NCBI GenBank assembly: GCA_002436485.1
Contig: DJMK01000120.1
Span: 21,342-29,267, forward strand
DNA length: 7,926 nucleotides
Reading direction: 5' to 3'
Source: Proteobacteria bacterium UBA6492
GTDB taxonomy: Bacteria; Pseudomonadota; Gammaproteobacteria; UBA6429; Thiohalophilaceae
The translations under genes were made by a program, and so were the position numbers. The number at the start of each line of letters is the position of its first letter. Within the stretch, counting starts at the first letter, position 1. Of the stretch, positions 1-6,155 are shown in pieces. The notes under the pieces are model-generated. The model had not been told where the DNA came from and did no database searches. It was given only the letters and a program-made list of their open reading frames with translations.

Positions 1-71
1 GCACGTTTTATCAGTGCTTCGCCCTGTTGGCTATCGATATCCTGGTTTGACTGAATCTTGAGATAAGGCAT
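1..71 (-). CDS. MIF/phenylpyruvate tautomerase-like protein, N-terminal fragment (runs off the window)
   Basis: Only the first 23 codons are in the window. They begin with an ATG at 71 and read MPYLKIQSNQDIDSQQGEAL and onward. The opening Met-Pro followed by a short beta-strand pattern (YLKIQ) and then a helix is the hallmark of the macrophage migration inhibitory factor/tautomerase superfamily, where the Met is removed and the N-terminal Pro acts as the catalytic base. The start lies only 5 bases after the stop of the upstream gene on the same strand, with no good Shine-Dalgarno of its own, so co-transcription and translational coupling are likely. The family call rests on a very short fragment; the substrate cannot be inferred. 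Confidence 0.5.
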   Translation of the reverse strand, partial: MPYLKIQSNQDIDSQQGEALIKR

Positions 72-76
72 GGAGG

Positions 77-526
77 TTAGTCACAGAACTCCTTGATGTT
101 GGCCTTGCTTTCCTCAATCAGCTGAGCACGCTCCTTGTCGTCCAGGCGAACCACGCTGCCATCGGGCTTCTTGATACGTTTGAAAACGGTGTAGGCCTGC
201 AGGTTCTTCTTGGCAGCCTCGCAGTTCTGGGCCCTTATCTGCTGGTTCTTTGCCAGCTCGTCGGCAACCACATCGCCACCGGACGGCTTGCTGCTCCCAG
301 TTGTACCACTGGTGGTGCCCTCGACAGTTGTTTGTGGCGCATTTGAGGAAGATGGAGGAGTTTTGACTTTCAGTTTTTCGTAGTTGCTACCGGCAGGGGG
401 GCGTGCCGAGTAGTGCACGTTGCCTTCTTCATCGACCCATTTATAGGTATTCGTGTTGCCAGCGTAGCTGGTCGCGCTAAACAGCATGGCCAATATCATA
501 ATAAGGGGGGTAATTGGTTGTTTCAT
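77..526 (-). CDS. Secreted DUF4124-domain protein
   Basis: A 149-residue protein of unknown function, probably periplasmic. The first 22 residues form a signal peptide: Lys2, a hydrophobic core from about 5 to 17, and an Ala-x-Ala-like site ending SYA before Gly23. Residues 27-45 contain YKWVDEEGNVHYSARPP, the typical DUF4124 motif found near the N-terminus of many proteobacterial envelope proteins. A low-complexity Ser/Thr/Gly/Pro linker (about 54-85) leads to a charged, probably helical C-terminal part with two Cys (one near residue 102 and one second from the end). I chose the ATG at 526 over an in-frame GTG at 538 because the signal peptide then starts properly with MKQ and a GTGGA stretch lies at ribosome-binding distance, while nothing resembles a binding site before the GTG. 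It is followed 5 bases later by the tautomerase-like gene. Role unknown. Confidence 0.85.
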   Translation of the reverse strand: MKQPITPLIMILAMLFSATSYAGNTNTYKWVDEEGNVHYSARPPAGSNYEKLKVKTPPSSSNAPQTTVEGTTSGTTGSSKPSGGDVVADELAKNQQIRAQNCEAAKKNLQAYTVFKRIKKPDGSVVRLDDKERAQLIEESKANIKEFCD

Positions 527-582
527 AATCAAATCCACAGGTTAAACGGCCCGCATAATGGCCACAAAGTTCTAGTATGTAA

Positions 583-610
583 ATTATGGTTTATAAAGGA
601 AAAATCACAA
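583..610 (-). promoter_or_regulatory. Sigma-70-type promoter for the DUF4124 gene
   Basis: Reading the minus strand, TTGTGA (605-610, 4 of 6 to consensus) is followed after 16 bases by CATAAT (583-588, 5 of 6 to TATAAT). Transcription would start near 576, giving about 50 untranslated bases before the ATG at 526. Seen by eye only. It sits in the divergent gap shared with ilvB. Confidence 0.45.
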
Positions 611-760
611 GCTTTCTAGTGGATAACAAATATAGACAAATTCTTTGCCGACAAATGATGAATCTATCTCATTTGGGTTAATTTACCGGACTTTAGCATC
701 ACTTTTCTTGACGTTGTGCCAGAAAATAAGTAGTTTCTTATCTTTTCACATTCAGGCGCC

Positions 761-786
761 AAACTGCCCATTCTCGGGCGTTTTTT
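761..786 (+). promoter_or_regulatory. Terminator-like hairpin in the ilvB leader (possible attenuator)
   Basis: GCCC (766-769) pairs with GGGC (776-779) around a 6-base loop. The stem extends by a T-G wobble and, past one mismatch, by AAA (761-763) against the T run. Six T residues (781-786) follow. The T run ends only 6 bases before the ilvB Shine-Dalgarno (GGGAG, 793-797), so this cannot be the terminator of an upstream plus-strand gene; none is present. That position suits an attenuator, but I found no convincing branched-chain leader peptide upstream. The stem is short, so it may be weak. Confidence 0.4.
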
Positions 787-806
787 GTCTTTGGGAGAGA
801 GAATCA

Positions 807-2525
807 GTGGAGCTTAACGGGGCGGATATCGTCGTCCAGTTCCTGAAAGATGAAGGTGTAGAGTACGTATTTGGCTACCCAGGTGGCGCCGTACTCCATA
901 TATATGATGCACTCTTCAAGCAGGAAGATGTCAAACACATACTTGTTCGTCATGAGCAGGGTGCTACGCACGCTGCCGATGGCTATGCGCGCGCGACCGG
1001 TAAGCCCGGTGTCGTGCTGGTGACCTCCGGACCGGGTGCGACCAATGCCATTACAGGCATTGCGACTGCCTATATGGATTCAATCCCCATGGTAATTATC
1101 ACCGGTCAGGTAGTGACGGCGTATATTGGTTCGGATGCCTTTCAGGAGGTCGACTCGGTCGGTATTTCCCGTCCCTGCGTGAAGCACAACTTCCTGGTGA
1201 AGGAAGCCAGCCAGCTCGCCAGTACGCTGAAAAAGGCCTTCTACATCGCCAGCACTGGCCGACCAGGCCCGGTGGTCGTGGATATTCCGAAGGATATTAC
1301 CGACCCGAGTATCAAGGTCCCTTACGAATACCCGAAAGACGTCAGCATGCGCTCTTACAACCCGACGGTGAAGGGCCATCCCGGCCAGGTCAAGCGTGCG
1401 GCCGAATTAATTCTGTCTGCAAAGCGCCCGATGATTTACAGCGGTGGTGGCGTGATTCTCAGTGGTGCTGATAAGGAACTTATCGATTTTACCCAGAAAT
1501 TGGGTTACCCAATCACCAATACCCTGATGGGGCTGGGTGGTTATCCGGGAACGGACAAACAGTTTGTTGGCATGCTGGGCATGCATGGTACCTATGAAGC
1601 CAACATGGCGATGCACGATTGTGATGTGCTGATTGCGGTTGGTGCCCGGTTTGATGATCGTGTTACCGGTGACGTCAAACACTTCTGTCCGCACGCAAAA
1701 ATCATTCACATTGATATTGACCCGTCCTCTATCTCTAAAAATGTTCGTGTCGATATTCCGATTGTCGGTGATGTAAAGCAGGTGTTGTCCGACCTGATTG
1801 GCGAAATCAAATCGAGCAAGACAAAAGTTGATAAAGACGCGCTTGGCAAGTGGTGGCAGCAGATTGACGAATGGCGTGGCAAGGATTGTTTACGCTACAA
1901 CCGTGATAGTGAGCTCATCAAGCCTCAGTACGTTATCGAGAAACTGTATGAAATTACCGGGGGTGACGCTTACGTAACTTCCGATGTGGGTCAACACCAG
2001 ATGTGGGCTGCGCAGTTCTACAAGTTCAAGAGTCCCTATCACTGGATTAACTCCGGCGGGCTCGGCACGATGGGTTTTGGTTTGCCGTCAGCCATTGGTG
2101 CCAAACTGGCTCATCCGGATGCGGATGTTGCCTGTGTAACCGGTGAAGCCAGTATCCAGATGTGTATACAGGAATTATCAACCGCCATGCAGTATATGAC
2201 ACCAGTCAAGATATTGAGTCTGAATAACCGTTACATGGGCATGGTACGACAGTGGCAGGAGTTTTTTTACGAGAGCCGTTATTCGCATTCTTATATGGAA
2301 GCGTTACCTGACTTTGTCAAACTGGCGGAAAGTTATGGCCATGTTGGCATGCGCATTGAGAAGCCGGGTGATGTCGAAGGGGCGATTCGTGAGGCCTTTG
2401 CCATGAAAGATCGCCTGGTGTTCCTGGACTTCATCACCGACAAGACAGAGAACGTTTATCCAATGATTGCTGCAGGTAAGGCGCACAACCAGATGCACTT
2501 GTCATCTGAAAGAGATCTTGCCTGA
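807..2525 (+). CDS. ilvB: Acetohydroxy acid synthase, large (catalytic) subunit
   Basis: Condenses two pyruvates to 2-acetolactate, or pyruvate with 2-oxobutanoate to 2-aceto-2-hydroxybutanoate, the first shared step of valine, leucine and isoleucine synthesis. I chose the GTG at 807: GGGAG (793-797) lies at the right distance, and the resulting 572 residues match the usual length (about 570), whereas the open frame upstream to 645 adds 54 residues unlike the family. The N-terminal thiamine-diphosphate (PYR) domain holds FGYPGGA (22-28) and the catalytic Glu50 in RHEQGATHAADGYAR. A central FAD-binding domain follows. The C-terminal PP domain has the cofactor motif as GEA (446-448) rather than GDG, then QELSTAMQY, LNNRYMGMVRQWQ and SRYSHSYMEALPDFVKLAE. 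Its stop overlaps the ilvN start by one base (TGATG), so the subunits are translationally coupled. The gene symbol ilvI is also used for this protein. Confidence 0.97.
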   Translation: MELNGADIVVQFLKDEGVEYVFGYPGGAVLHIYDALFKQEDVKHILVRHEQGATHAADGYARATGKPGVVLVTSGPGATNAITGIATAYMDSIPMVIITGQVVTAYIGSDAFQEVDSVGISRPCVKHNFLVKEASQLASTLKKAFYIASTGRPGPVVVDIPKDITDPSIKVPYEYPKDVSMRSYNPTVKGHPGQVKRAAELILSAKRPMIYSGGGVILSGADKELIDFTQKLGYPITNTLMGLGGYPGTDKQFVGMLGMHGTYEANMAMHDCDVLIAVGARFDDRVTGDVKHFCPHAKIIHIDIDPSSISKNVRVDIPIVGDVKQVLSDLIGEIKSSKTKVDKDALGKWWQQIDEWRGKDCLRYNRDSELIKPQYVIEKLYEITGGDAYVTSDVGQHQMWAAQFYKFKSPYHWINSGGLGTMGFGLPSAIGAKLAHPDADVACVTGEASIQMCIQELSTAMQYMTPVKILSLNNRYMGMVRQWQEFFYESRYSHSYMEALPDFVKLAESYGHVGMRIEKPGDVEGAIREAFAMKDRLVFLDFITDKTENVYPMIAAGKAHNQMHLSSERDLA

Positions 2526-3028
2526 TGCGTCATATCATCTCACTGATCATGGAAAATGAATCGGGCGCGCTATCGCGTGTAGCCGGTTTGTTCTCGGCAC
2601 GGGGTTATAACATCGAGTCACTGACAGTGGCACCGACTGAAGATCCTTCACTGTCACGTATGACGATCGTAACGTTTGGATCAGAAGAAATCATTGAACA
2701 GATTACCAAGCAACTTAATAAACTGGTTGATGTGGTCAAGCTGGCGGACATCACAGAAGGTAATCACATTGAACGCGAACTGATGCTTATCAAGGTGCGT
2801 GCTACTGATGCACAGCAACGCTCGGAGATGAAACGACTGACCGATATTTTTCGCGGTCGCATTATTGATGTCACCGATACAACTTATGTTATCGAACTGA
2901 CTGGAACATGTGAAAAGCTCGATGCGTTTATTGAGGCCATTGATAATGACAATATCATGGAGACAGTACGTTCCGGCGTTTCAGGTATCGCACGGGGCGA
3001 GAAAAGCCTTGGCTTGAATACTAACTAA
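2525..3028 (+). CDS. ilvN: Acetohydroxy acid synthase, small regulatory subunit
   Basis: A 167-residue regulatory partner (also called IlvH) that raises the activity of the large subunit and confers valine feedback inhibition. The N-terminal ACT domain spans about residues 3-77 and contains NESGALSRVAGLFSARGYNI (11-30). Gly14, Ser17, Asn29 and Ala36 fall at the positions that line the valine site in E. coli IlvH, so I infer that feedback by valine is kept. The C-terminal part (about 80-160: ERELMLIKV, FRGRIIDVT, YVIELTG, GIARGEKSL) is the second family domain, needed for activating the catalytic subunit. The start ATG shares one base with the ilvB stop. No strong ribosome binding site precedes it, which fits coupling. 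Length is close to the roughly 163 residues of E. coli IlvH. Confidence 0.97.
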   Translation: MRHIISLIMENESGALSRVAGLFSARGYNIESLTVAPTEDPSLSRMTIVTFGSEEIIEQITKQLNKLVDVVKLADITEGNHIERELMLIKVRATDAQQRSEMKRLTDIFRGRIIDVTDTTYVIELTGTCEKLDAFIEAIDNDNIMETVRSGVSGIARGEKSLGLNTN

Positions 3029-3062
3029 AATATTTATCAGATTTACTGGAAGGACGAATGTC

Positions 3063-4079
3063 ATGAATATCAACTACGATAAAGATTGTGATATCTCCAT
3101 CATCAAGGGGATGAATGTCACGATTCTCGGTTATGGTTCACAGGGCCATGCCCACGCGAATAACCTGAAAGACTCCGGTGTGAATGTAACGGTTGGCCTG
3201 CGCCAGAATTCCGCATCAGTCGCCAAGGCCGAAGCAAGTGGCCTGACGGTAAAAGCTGTTGAAGACGCTGTCAAAGGTGCCGACCTTGTCATGGTCCTGA
3301 CCCCGGACGAATTCCAGTCACAACTATACAAGTCGCAGATCGAGCCGAACATTAAGCAGGGTGCAGTACTGGCATTTGCACATGGTTTCAGCATTCACTA
3401 CAACCAGATCGTACCGCGTAAGGATCTGGATGTGATCATGATTGCGCCGAAGGCACCTGGCCACACCGTTCGTAACGAGTTTACTAAAGGTGGCGGTATT
3501 CCAGATCTGATTGCGGTCTTTCAGGATGCGTCAGGCAAGGCAAAAGACATTGCGCTTTCCTATGCCTCAGCTATCGGTGGTGGTCGTACCGGTATCATCG
3601 AGACCACCTTCAAGGATGAAACAGAGACTGACCTGTTCGGTGAGCAGGCCGTTCTGTGTGGTGGTTGCGTGGAACTGGTCAAGGCAGGTTTCGAAACGCT
3701 GGTTGAAGCCGGTTACGCCCCCGAGATGGCGTACTTCGAGTGCCTGCACGAGTTAAAGCTGATTGTTGACCTGATGTACGAAGGCGGCATTGCTAACATG
3801 AACTATTCCATCTCAAACAATGCCGAGTACGGTGAATATGTCACCGGCGCAAAAGTCATCAATGAGGAAAGTCGTTGGGCAATGAAAGAGGCATTGCATA
3901 ACATCCAGACGGGCGAGTATGCCAAGAAGTTTATCCTGGAAGGCATGTCCAATTATCCAGAAATGACCGCTATGCGTCGCCTGAATGCTGCACATCCGAT
4001 TGAACAGACGGGTGAAAAACTACGTGCCATGATGCCCTGGATTGCTGCCAACAAGCTGGTAGATAAAGAGAAAAACTAG
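3063..4079 (+). CDS. ilvC: Ketol-acid reductoisomerase (NADP+), class I
   Basis: Converts acetolactate or acetohydroxybutyrate by Mg-dependent alkyl migration and NADPH reduction to the dihydroxy acids of valine and isoleucine synthesis. It is 338 residues, the length of the short class I enzymes. The Rossmann motif GYGSQG is at 23-28, with Arg47 and Ser50/Ser52 in the loop that favours NADPH. The active-site residues are all present: His107 (FAHGF), Lys130 (APKAPGH), the metal ligands Asp190, Glu194, Glu226 and Glu230, and Ser251. GGAAGGA (3048-3054) is well placed for the ATG at 3063. An earlier out-of-frame ATG at 3058 gives only Met-Ser-stop. The gene lies 34 bases after ilvN in the same unit and is followed at once by an intrinsic terminator, so it ends the ilvBNC operon. 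Confidence 0.98.
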   Translation: MNINYDKDCDISIIKGMNVTILGYGSQGHAHANNLKDSGVNVTVGLRQNSASVAKAEASGLTVKAVEDAVKGADLVMVLTPDEFQSQLYKSQIEPNIKQGAVLAFAHGFSIHYNQIVPRKDLDVIMIAPKAPGHTVRNEFTKGGGIPDLIAVFQDASGKAKDIALSYASAIGGGRTGIIETTFKDETETDLFGEQAVLCGGCVELVKAGFETLVEAGYAPEMAYFECLHELKLIVDLMYEGGIANMNYSISNNAEYGEYVTGAKVINEESRWAMKEALHNIQTGEYAKKFILEGMSNYPEMTAMRRLNAAHPIEQTGEKLRAMMPWIAANKLVDKEKN

Positions 4080-4085
4080 TAACCC

Positions 4086-4115
4086 AAGGCCAGTGATTTC
4101 GCTGGCCTTCTTTTA
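4086..4115 (+). terminator. Rho-independent terminator after ilvC
   Basis: AAGGCCAG (4086-4093) and CTGGCCTT (4102-4109) form a perfect 8-base-pair stem. A T-G and a G-C pair can extend it inward to a 4-base ATTT loop. CTTTT follows. It starts 7 bases after the ilvC stop and ends about 14 bases before the GTG of the psd-like gene, so it should reduce or stop read-through from ilvBNC into the lipid genes. Confidence 0.85.
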
Positions 4116-4128
4116 AGAGACCAATCCA

Positions 4129-4731
4129 GTGATCGCACAAGAAGGCAGGTTACCAAGTTTTTTTCTGGGCCTTGCTGTTATTGTTCTGCATATTTTCCTT
4201 GGCCTTGTGGTATGGCCATTGTGGGGTATCGTCGTGGCTTTTGCATGGTTATACCGCGATCCGGTCCGAAAGATACCAGCTATGCCGCTTGGACTGGTCA
4301 GCCCCGTCGATGGAAAGGTAGTCGAGCTGGAAAACAAGTACGATCCTTTTCTGAAGCGCGAGTCACTGTGTATCAGTATCCAGATGCACTGGTATGGCGT
4401 ATTTTCTTTGCGCGCTGTGACGGAAGGGAAAATCATGCAGCACTGGCTACACCAGCCTGATGATCCGCAAACCAGTCATCTGCAACATGTCATCTGGCTG
4501 CAAACCGATGAGCTAGATGACGTGGTGGTTGCGTTGCATGCTGGCGGACGTTTCAATCGCATGCATTGCTATGCCAACGCAGGCGAGCGTATTGGGCAGG
4601 GTAAACGTTGTGGCTTTATTCCCTTTGGCACACGCATTGATGTTTACCTGCCGAAACAGGCACGCAGCCCGCTCTCTGTCGGTGATACTGTCACCGGTGG
4701 TACCGACATCATCGGGGAATTCGTCCATTAA
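4129..4731 (+). CDS. Phosphatidylserine decarboxylase-like membrane protein with altered catalytic residues
   Basis: A 200-residue member of the short (PSD-A type) phosphatidylserine decarboxylase family, whose active members self-cleave at a Gly-Ser bond to make a pyruvoyl cofactor and convert phosphatidylserine to phosphatidylethanolamine. Family marks are MIAQEG at the start, a hydrophobic hairpin (about 11-41), YRDP (42-45), SPVDGKVV (58-65), CISIQM (81-86), CYANAGERIGQGKRCGFIPFG and DVYLP. Two key residues differ. The self-cleaving Ser of the usual FGSR is Thr168 (codon ACA), and the His of the usual NVH motif is Phe92 (codon TTT), in a stretch that otherwise aligns in register. The triad Asp61 is kept. 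It may therefore be inactive, slow or altered in function. The GTG start fits the family N-terminus and has AAGAGA upstream. Placement beside pssA supports a lipid role. An authentic psd may lie elsewhere in the genome. Confidence 0.85.
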   Translation: MIAQEGRLPSFFLGLAVIVLHIFLGLVVWPLWGIVVAFAWLYRDPVRKIPAMPLGLVSPVDGKVVELENKYDPFLKRESLCISIQMHWYGVFSLRAVTEGKIMQHWLHQPDDPQTSHLQHVIWLQTDELDDVVVALHAGGRFNRMHCYANAGERIGQGKRCGFIPFGTRIDVYLPKQARSPLSVGDTVTGGTDIIGEFVH

Positions 4732-4782
4732 ACATGGTGAGCAGGGTTGTCGCTGTCACATTGGTCGCCTAAACTGCCGCAT

Positions 4783-5565
4783 ATGAACCAGGAAAACAAA
4801 AAAGCCCAACGTCGCGGAATCTATTTTCTGCCTAACATGCTGACCAGTATTGCCTTGTGCTCTGGTTTCTTTGCCATTATCGCCGCGACCCAGGGCAAGT
4901 TTGAATGGGCAGCTTACGCGATCTTTTTCTCCATGTTCATGGACGGTATTGATGGGCGTGTTGCGCGCCTGACCAATACACAATCGGATTTTGGTGCCCA
5001 GTATGACAGCCTGGCCGACATGGTTTCCTTTGGAATTGCGCCGGCCCTGATTATCTTTGAATTTGCACTCAGTGATATGGGCAAGATTGGTTGGGTTGCC
5101 GCGTTTGTGTATACCGCGTTTGCAGCACTGCGGCTGGCGCGTTTTAACACGCAGGTTGGTATCGCAGACAAACGCTATTTCCAGGGGCTGGCCAGTCCGT
5201 CCGCCGCGGCGATAGTTACCGGCTACGTTTGGGTGAGCGATGTATATCTGCCACATCACACCTCGGTTAATATTATTGCGGTGTTACTCACGATTGCCGC
5301 TGGCGTGCTGATGTTCAGCAATATTCGTTATCACAGTTTCAAGGGCTTTGATTTTCGTTCCCGCGTACCTTTCATGACAGCCATCGCGATCGTGGCTACC
5401 ATTGCAGTGATTTTCATTGACCCACCCATCATTCTGTTTAGTATCTTTATGCTGTATACGATCTCTGGACCAGTGCTGACCCTGAATGAAATTCGCAAGC
5501 GCCGCGCTGAACGTCGTCGACACGGCAAGCAGACCGAGCAGTCCACGGACGACACTAAAAACTGA
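4783..5565 (+). CDS. pssA: CDP-diacylglycerol-serine O-phosphatidyltransferase (phosphatidylserine synthase, membrane type)
   Basis: Integral inner-membrane enzyme that joins CDP-diacylglycerol and serine to make phosphatidylserine, the precursor of phosphatidylethanolamine. The CDP-alcohol phosphatidyltransferase signature D-x2-DG-x2-AR-x8-G-x3-D-x3-D is intact: Asp54, Asp57-Gly58, Ala61-Arg62, Gly71, Asp75 and Asp79. RRGIYFLPNMLT (10-21) and RLARFN (117-122) are also typical of this subclass. Several hydrophobic segments (for example about 20-36, 42-53, 80-97 and 103-116) are followed by a basic, hydrophilic tail. The start is uncertain. The ATG at 4783 gives 260 residues but has no Shine-Dalgarno. 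An in-frame TTG at 4747 (272 residues) has GGTGA at 4736-4740 at good spacing. The gene follows the psd-like gene closely and is probably co-transcribed with it. Its last 11 bases overlap the convergent barrel-protein gene. Confidence 0.93.
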   Translation: MNQENKKAQRRGIYFLPNMLTSIALCSGFFAIIAATQGKFEWAAYAIFFSMFMDGIDGRVARLTNTQSDFGAQYDSLADMVSFGIAPALIIFEFALSDMGKIGWVAAFVYTAFAALRLARFNTQVGIADKRYFQGLASPSAAAIVTGYVWVSDVYLPHHTSVNIIAVLLTIAAGVLMFSNIRYHSFKGFDFRSRVPFMTAIAIVATIAVIFIDPPIILFSIFMLYTISGPVLTLNEIRKRRAERRRHGKQTEQSTDDTKN

Positions 5566-6055
5566 TACTCACATTGGCGGACAGCATATCGACGTCACCG
5601 CCGTCGACATCCAGGAATGATTGCCACTCTCCGCGCAAGTTGAGATTAGAACCCATTTTGACATTGATACCAACGCCAAAACTGGTGTCATCGCCGGTGT
5701 GAGTTTCAAAACCGTTACTGACTTCCCAATCAAAGATACCGAATTTACCGTAGACATCCGTGCTGTGCGAAAGCGGCAAATAACCGACAATCTCATAACT
5801 GACACCTTCCTGGGTAAGTGTTCCGTTGGCATAGTCGCCGAGATCGACCGCAGCGACCTCGATACCGATATACGGTGTTATGTTGATGCCACCGAACACA
5901 CGCGTACCGCTATCGGATTCCTGCAGGATTTGATCATCGGTGACGCCTACCCCGGCGCCAAAATAGACGCCCGGCTCGATTGCCTGCAGGGGCAGGGAGA
6001 CTGTTCCAAGACTGGAGACAAGTAATAACGCGCTGGGTAATCGATGAGAAACCAT
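5555..6055 (-). CDS. Small outer-membrane beta-barrel protein (OmpA-like/porin-family barrel)
   Basis: A 166-residue secreted protein. The first 25 residues form a signal peptide (His4-Arg5, hydrophobic core 6-21, cleavage after LQA). The mature part begins with a typical barrel strand (GVYFGAGVGV) and shows alternating hydrophobic/polar strands separated by acidic turns (RVFGGINITPYIGIEVAAVD, YEIVGYLPL, DVYGKFGIFDWEV, TSFGVGINVKMG, NLRGEWQSF). It ends MLSANVSISF, with the C-terminal Phe of the outer-membrane assembly signal. About eight strands fit in this length. No specific ligand or function can be assigned. I chose the second of two nearby ATGs because AAGGAG lies 7 bases before it but only 1 base before the other. 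It points opposite to its neighbours, interrupts the pssA-leuA order, and its stop lies inside the end of pssA. Confidence 0.8.
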   Translation of the reverse strand: MVSHRLPSALLLVSSLGTVSLPLQAIEPGVYFGAGVGVTDDQILQESDSGTRVFGGINITPYIGIEVAAVDLGDYANGTLTQEGVSYEIVGYLPLSHSTDVYGKFGIFDWEVSNGFETHTGDDTSFGVGINVKMGSNLNLRGEWQSFLDVDGGDVDMLSANVSISF

Positions 6056-6103
6056 GACCATACTCCTTCTGTGTGATGTTGTATTCAATTTAATGGTCGG
6101 ACC

Positions 6104-6120
6104 CTGAACACTGTCTGAAC
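6104..6120 (+). repeat. Two CTGAAC direct repeats one helical turn apart, abutting the leuA -35
   Basis: CTGAAC occurs at 6104-6109 and again at 6115-6120, 11 bases apart start to start. The second copy ends directly before the -35 hexamer at 6121. The placement would suit an activator or repressor bound on one face of the DNA. Chance occurrence is possible and no regulator is recognised. Confidence 0.3.
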
Positions 6121-6149
6121 TTGGCATTTTGCGAATAAGCAGGTATATT
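6121..6149 (+). promoter_or_regulatory. Sigma-70-type promoter for the leader peptide and leuA
   Basis: TTGGCA (6121-6126, 5 of 6 to consensus) and TATATT (6144-6149, 5 of 6) are separated by an ideal 17 bases. The expected start, 7 bases after the -10 element, is A6156. That is the first base of the leader-peptide ATG, so the transcript would have no 5' untranslated bases before the leader peptide. It is the best-matching promoter on this strand in the window. Confidence 0.65.
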
Positions 6150-6155
6150 TAATTC

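Noticed and set aside
586..681. Possible ilvB leader peptide (31 codons, MVYKGKITSFLVDNK and onward)
   Set aside because: Ile, Leu and Val are scattered rather than clustered, there is no ribosome binding site, and the stop lies about 80 bases before the hairpin.
708..736. TTGACG followed after 17 bases by TAGTTT as an ilvB promoter
   Set aside because: The -35 is good but the -10 matches consensus at only three positions; too weak to list.
645..806. N-terminal 54-residue extension of IlvB in the same open frame
   Set aside because: It starts with TTG without a binding site, does not look like AHAS, and contains the hairpin and Shine-Dalgarno that precede the GTG at 807.
5589..5607. TCGACG/CGTCGA inverted repeat near the convergent gene ends as a bidirectional terminator
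   Set aside because: It is explained by the repeated Asp-Val-Asp coding of the barrel protein and has no T tract on either strand.
5621..6025. Plus-strand 134-codon open frame
   Set aside because: Shadow of the barrel-protein gene, which has a signal peptide, strand pattern, binding site and C-terminal Phe.
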